DNA of 64,000 nucleotides from positions 62,001-126,000 of the forward strand of contig BBMW01000012.1 in the NCBI GenBank assembly GCA_000759755.1, written 5' to 3'. This document shows, in pieces, positions 61,244-64,000 of this stretch. Every line of letters starts with the position of its first letter. Within the stretch, counting starts at the first letter, position 1. A program made the position numbers and the translations under genes. Below the pieces are notes generated by a model. That model searched no databases and had not been told where the DNA came from. It worked only from the letters and a program-made list of their open reading frames with translations. This stretch comes from Citrobacter werkmanii NBRC 105721. GTDB lineage: Bacteria > Pseudomonadota > Gammaproteobacteria > Enterobacterales > Enterobacteriaceae.

Positions 61244-61510
61244 ATGAAAATCAAAACTACTGTTGCAGCTTTAAGCCTTCTTTCTGTTCTCTCTTTCGGT
61301 GCAAGCGCCGCGGTTACTCAGGTGAACTCACAAGAAGCACAGAACCTGCAATCCATGGGTAGCATCTCCGTATCTCAAATCGGTAGCTCACCAATGGATA
61401 TGCGTCAGGCTATCGCCGCTAAAGCTGAAAAAGCGGGTGCCAGCAGCTATCGCGTCACTGAACTCCGTGAAGGTGCTCACTGGCACGCGACTGCAGAACT
61501 GTACAAATAA
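61244..61510 (+). CDS. yhcN: Periplasmic DUF1471 (YhcN/BhsA) family stress protein
   Basis: 88 residues with a signal peptide ending GASA/AVTQV (about 22) and the YdgH/BhsA/McbA domain (SVSQIGSSPMDMRQAIAAKAEKAGASSYRVTELREGAHWHATAELYK). E. coli YhcN responds to cytoplasmic acid and peroxide. The mature N-terminal part differs strongly from what I recall for E. coli. Confidence 0.92.
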   Translation: MKIKTTVAALSLLSVLSFGASAAVTQVNSQEAQNLQSMGSISVSQIGSSPMDMRQAIAAKAEKAGASSYRVTELREGAHWHATAELYK

Positions 61511-61536
61511 ACCCTCGTCGTCTAAACCGACGACTT

Positions 61537-61561
61537 GCCCCCGCCTGCCGGGGGCTTTTTT
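61537..61561 (+). terminator. Terminator after yhcN
   Basis: GCCCCCG and CGGGGGC around a short loop, followed by T6. A smaller hairpin, GTCGTCT..ACCGACGAC, lies just before it. Confidence 0.88.
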
Positions 61562-61566
61562 ATGCC

Positions 61567-61845
61567 TTACGTTGAGTGACGAACATTAAAACGCAACTGC
61601 CCTTCCAGCTCTTCTTCCGCTTCATCGAACAGTAATATTAATGCGCCGTATCGCCTGCGTAGTTTGTCCGGCAAATGGACAAATTCAATCTCCACCGGCA
61701 GCGGCAAGGCTTCTCCGGTAACGACCTCCCACAGAGAATCTAAATCGACCACTTTTTCCCGGGCCAGACCAAATGCGCGCGTGAACTCGCGGTAGAAATC
61801 ACCCTGGTCTTCAATCTCGTCAAAATCAAACGTATAGATGTTCAT
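61567..61845 (-). CDS. yhcO: Barstar-family protein YhcO
   Basis: 92 residues, barstar-like fold ([27 protein letters not shown]...[10 protein letters not shown]...[12 protein letters not shown]). Barstar inhibits the RNase barnase; no barnase-type gene is next to it here, and its cellular target is unknown. It lies between convergent yhcN and upstream aaeB on the same strand. Confidence 0.9.
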   Translation of the reverse strand: MNIYTFDFDEIEDQGDFYREFTRAFGLAREKVVDLDSLWEVVTGEALPLPVEIEFVHLPDKLRRRYGALILLFDEAEEELEGQLRFNVRHST

Positions 61846-61962
61846 CTATAGCCACCATCCCGACGCCAGTCACTCTACGGACCACCAATATGCAGGGCCT
61901 CCCGCATTTCAGGTAAGTATAGTCATAAAAAAACCGACGCTTCTGGCATCGGTTTCTTGTGC

Positions 61963-63930
61963 TTAATTGCTGGTGAGCGCGTGCTGGTATTTGTGTAGCA
62001 TCCCGCTGAGTCGTTTTACCGGTTCCGTCACCTGTGGAGGGGCTTGCCAGATGATTAACTTCTCCTGATAGATCTCAAGCTCTTCCAGCAACTGGCTAAA
62101 GTAGCGTCGGCGTTTATCGTCATTTCCTGCTGAAATCACATGATCGGCGGTGCGACGCAGCTGGCGATGGAACGCAGATAAATCCTCATTTACCGGTATC
62201 GGCGCATCGCGCAGACGCTGATGCGCGATAATCATTGTCAGCGCCAGACGAAACTTCGCCAGGTCGCCGGGGAATTTGTTCATCAGTAAAAACAGCTGCT
62301 GATAAAGCGCCGGAAGGTGGTTTTCTTTACGACGAACCACGTTGGTGGTCATTGCCGCAACCGCCGCGGAGACAAACTGGTTGAGCAACACGCGACCGGT
62401 TCTGTCACGCGAGTTATCACGCACCAGCAGAATGACGAGAAACGCCAGCACACAACCAACAATCTGTCCCAACGCACTGTCAAGAAACTGGCTAAAGTGG
62501 AAGGTCATAGGATTATCCAGCACGATGATATTAATGGTACTGGCCAGCGCCCCCATCGATCCCAATCGCCGTTTCTGCACCTCGATTCCAAGAAAGAACC
62601 CCAGCACCGCCAGGCTCAAACACAACAACAGCATACTTTGCTGCGTGTTGGGGATAATTACCAGAAAATAGAGCGCGCCGAGCGGTAATGCCGCCAGCGT
62701 ACCGTAGATAAAGTCTATCGCCACCATCCGGGGGTTGGGTAAGCGCATTGCCAACGAGGTGACGACCGCAATCATAACCATCGCGCCGCTGCCGGATGTC
62801 CAGCCGGTCCACAGCCAGAACAAGGTTCCCAGCACACAGGAAAGGGTGGTGCGCCAGAAGTTGACCATCGCATGGTGACGTTCGGCTGATTCAACTTTAA
62901 CCACCGGCTCGCCCTGCAGGATCTCTTCTTCCGTCGCGCTAATTTTTGTATTACTCACCACACCGCGCTTCAGTAACAGGTAGCGCGTCGCCGCACCTGC
63001 CCAGCTATAAATCGTTACCGGTGTTTCACGTTCGCCGGTCCAGACAATTACCCGACGCATCCGCTTCAACTGTTTATGGACATCCTGCACCGTTTCAACC
63101 GGTGTGTCGAACAACTCGCGGAAGGTGTCAGTGATCAGTTCCGGGCGGGTATTTTGAATAAGGTAAGTTTCACAGGACTGAGTAATAAGCGTGAGCGACA
63201 GCGTGTTTAATGCTTTGAGCCTGCGATTAGCACGCACCCAACGTGAAGACTCCATATTGAGGTTGCTGCGCATCCCCTCCAGCGCCGCCGTGCGACGGAC
63301 TAAATCGCCCCAGGCTTTGTCCACTTCTTCACTGTCGCCATGCTTTATACACAACTGCATAAGCTGATACTGCGCCACCAGCAGGCTGTCCAGTTCGACA
63401 TCAATTTCCTGTTTCACCGAGCGGGGCGAAAAGAGCAGATCGGCAACAATGGCGCAAACAATCCCCATCACAATCTCGCTGCAACGTTCGAGCGCAAATT
63501 GCGGCGTCAACAGCGGTTCTGCCTGGATAGTAATGACGATGATCAGCGCCGTATAGCCCGAAAGCCCCCAGGCATAGGAATTCTCGATCTTCACTAGCGA
63601 CGAGATCCAGGTACAAAAACCGGCCCAGATACAACACACCAGGATCATCAATAACGGGGCGCGGATCATGCTGATAATAATGATCAGTGCGGCAATACAG
63701 CCAATAAATGTCCCGACGATACGCAGCATCCCGCGATAGCGGATAGCGCCTGAATAGGGTTCCCCACCGGCGGCAAAAGCCGGGCCAGCGGCCACAATTG
63801 CCGCGGTCAACACCGCCCAGCGCGGGGTCTCAAGCTGAAAGTGAAAACCAACGAACAGCGCCAGGACAATCGCGCACGCCAGTTTTACCGCGAAGCGGAT
63901 ATGCTGGTTGGCAATGGAAAAAATACCCAT
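61963..63930 (-). CDS. aaeB: p-Hydroxybenzoic acid efflux pump subunit AaeB
   Basis: 655 residues, E. coli length. FUSC/aromatic acid exporter family: two membrane blocks of about five to six helices (about 12-170 and 365-510), each followed by a cytoplasmic helical region. With AaeA it exports aromatic carboxylic acids such as p-hydroxybenzoate. The start is 5 bp after the aaeA stop. A terminator-like hairpin (AAACCGACGC/GCATCGGTTT, about 61931-61957) follows it. Confidence 0.96.
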   Translation of the reverse strand: MGIFSIANQHIRFAVKLACAIVLALFVGFHFQLETPRWAVLTAAIVAAGPAFAAGGEPYSGAIRYRGMLRIVGTFIGCIAALIIIISMIRAPLLMILVCCIWAGFCTWISSLVKIENSYAWGLSGYTALIIVITIQAEPLLTPQFALERCSEIVMGIVCAIVADLLFSPRSVKQEIDVELDSLLVAQYQLMQLCIKHGDSEEVDKAWGDLVRRTAALEGMRSNLNMESSRWVRANRRLKALNTLSLTLITQSCETYLIQNTRPELITDTFRELFDTPVETVQDVHKQLKRMRRVIVWTGERETPVTIYSWAGAATRYLLLKRGVVSNTKISATEEEILQGEPVVKVESAERHHAMVNFWRTTLSCVLGTLFWLWTGWTSGSGAMVMIAVVTSLAMRLPNPRMVAIDFIYGTLAALPLGALYFLVIIPNTQQSMLLLCLSLAVLGFFLGIEVQKRRLGSMGALASTINIIVLDNPMTFHFSQFLDSALGQIVGCVLAFLVILLVRDNSRDRTGRVLLNQFVSAAVAAMTTNVVRRKENHLPALYQQLFLLMNKFPGDLAKFRLALTMIIAHQRLRDAPIPVNEDLSAFHRQLRRTADHVISAGNDDKRRRYFSQLLEELEIYQEKLIIWQAPPQVTEPVKRLSGMLHKYQHALTSN

Positions 63931-63935
63931 CGCAA

Positions 63936-64000
63936 TTAACCGAACTCGCGCAGGCGGTGCGCCATTTTACGGAAGAAGGATTCCTGACTGGCATCGCGAT
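63936..64000 (-). CDS. aaeA: Efflux pump membrane-fusion subunit AaeA, C-terminus (partial)
   Basis: Only the last 20 codons are in the window, ending ...[19 protein letters not shown]. The position directly before aaeB and the sequence fit the C-terminus of the periplasmic adaptor AaeA. The gene continues beyond the right edge. Confidence 0.8.
   Translation of the reverse strand, partial: RDASQESFFRKMAHRLREFG

Overview
The window comes from a gamma-proteobacterium of the family Enterobacteriaceae. Gene order and protein sequences follow the Escherichia coli 71-73 minute region almost gene for gene: argG, leuU, secG, glmM, folP, ftsH, rlmE, yhbY, greA, dacB, obgE, yhbE, rpmA, rplU, ispB, sfsB, murA, ibaG, mlaBCDEF, yrbG, kdsDC, lptCAB, rpoN, hpf, ptsN, rapZ, npr, mtgA, elbB, arcB, yhcC, gltBD, nan genes, dcuD, sspBA, rpsI, rplM, zapE, zapG, degQ, degS, mdh, argR, yhcN, yhcO, aaeBA. 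It is not E. coli: an extra three-gene island lies between secG and glmM, codBA lies beside gltBD, and yhbX, gltF and the yhc fimbrial block are missing. It does not fit Salmonella Typhimurium either, because no oxaloacetate decarboxylase or tartrate genes lie between degS and mdh. A Citrobacter-like member of the Escherichia/Salmonella/Citrobacter clade is the best guess. This is inference from gene order, not a placement.

Region by region. 1-1.6 kb: the end of argG, tRNA-Leu(GAG) and secG. 1.7-5.4 kb: an accessory island with a LysR regulator divergent from an isoaspartyl-dipeptidase-type amidohydrolase and a DcuC-family transporter, apparently a beta-aspartyl peptide or dicarboxylate utilisation unit. 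5.4-19.4 kb: cell-envelope, ribosome and quality-control genes. 19.5-30.8 kb: two large operons, mla (outer-membrane lipid asymmetry) on the minus strand and, divergently, yrbG-kdsDC-lptCAB-rpoN-hpf-ptsN-rapZ-npr (Kdo synthesis, LPS transport, sigma-54, nitrogen PTS). 30.8-36 kb: mtgA, elbB, the sRNA ArcZ, arcB and yhcC. 36-45.3 kb: glutamate synthase, then cytosine permease and deaminase under a PurR-type operator. 45.3-52 kb: sialic acid catabolism and dcuD. 52-64 kb: stringent starvation proteins, L13/S9, ZapE/ZapG, DegQ/DegS, Mdh, ArgR and the aae efflux genes.

No insertion sequence, prophage, CRISPR array or obvious novel defence system is visible. The most notable departure is in the sialic acid operon. 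The gene for N-acetylmannosamine-6-phosphate epimerase (nanE) is absent between nanT and nanK. In its place is a 20-codon in-frame minigene whose two ends resemble the two ends of NanE and whose stop codon still overlaps the nanK start. Other points worth checking are a leader ORF that overlaps the gltB start out of frame, the secG-glmM island, a GraL-type attenuator in the greA leader, and REP hairpins inside the nan operon. Comparisons with E. coli and Salmonella rest on memory, since no database search was possible.
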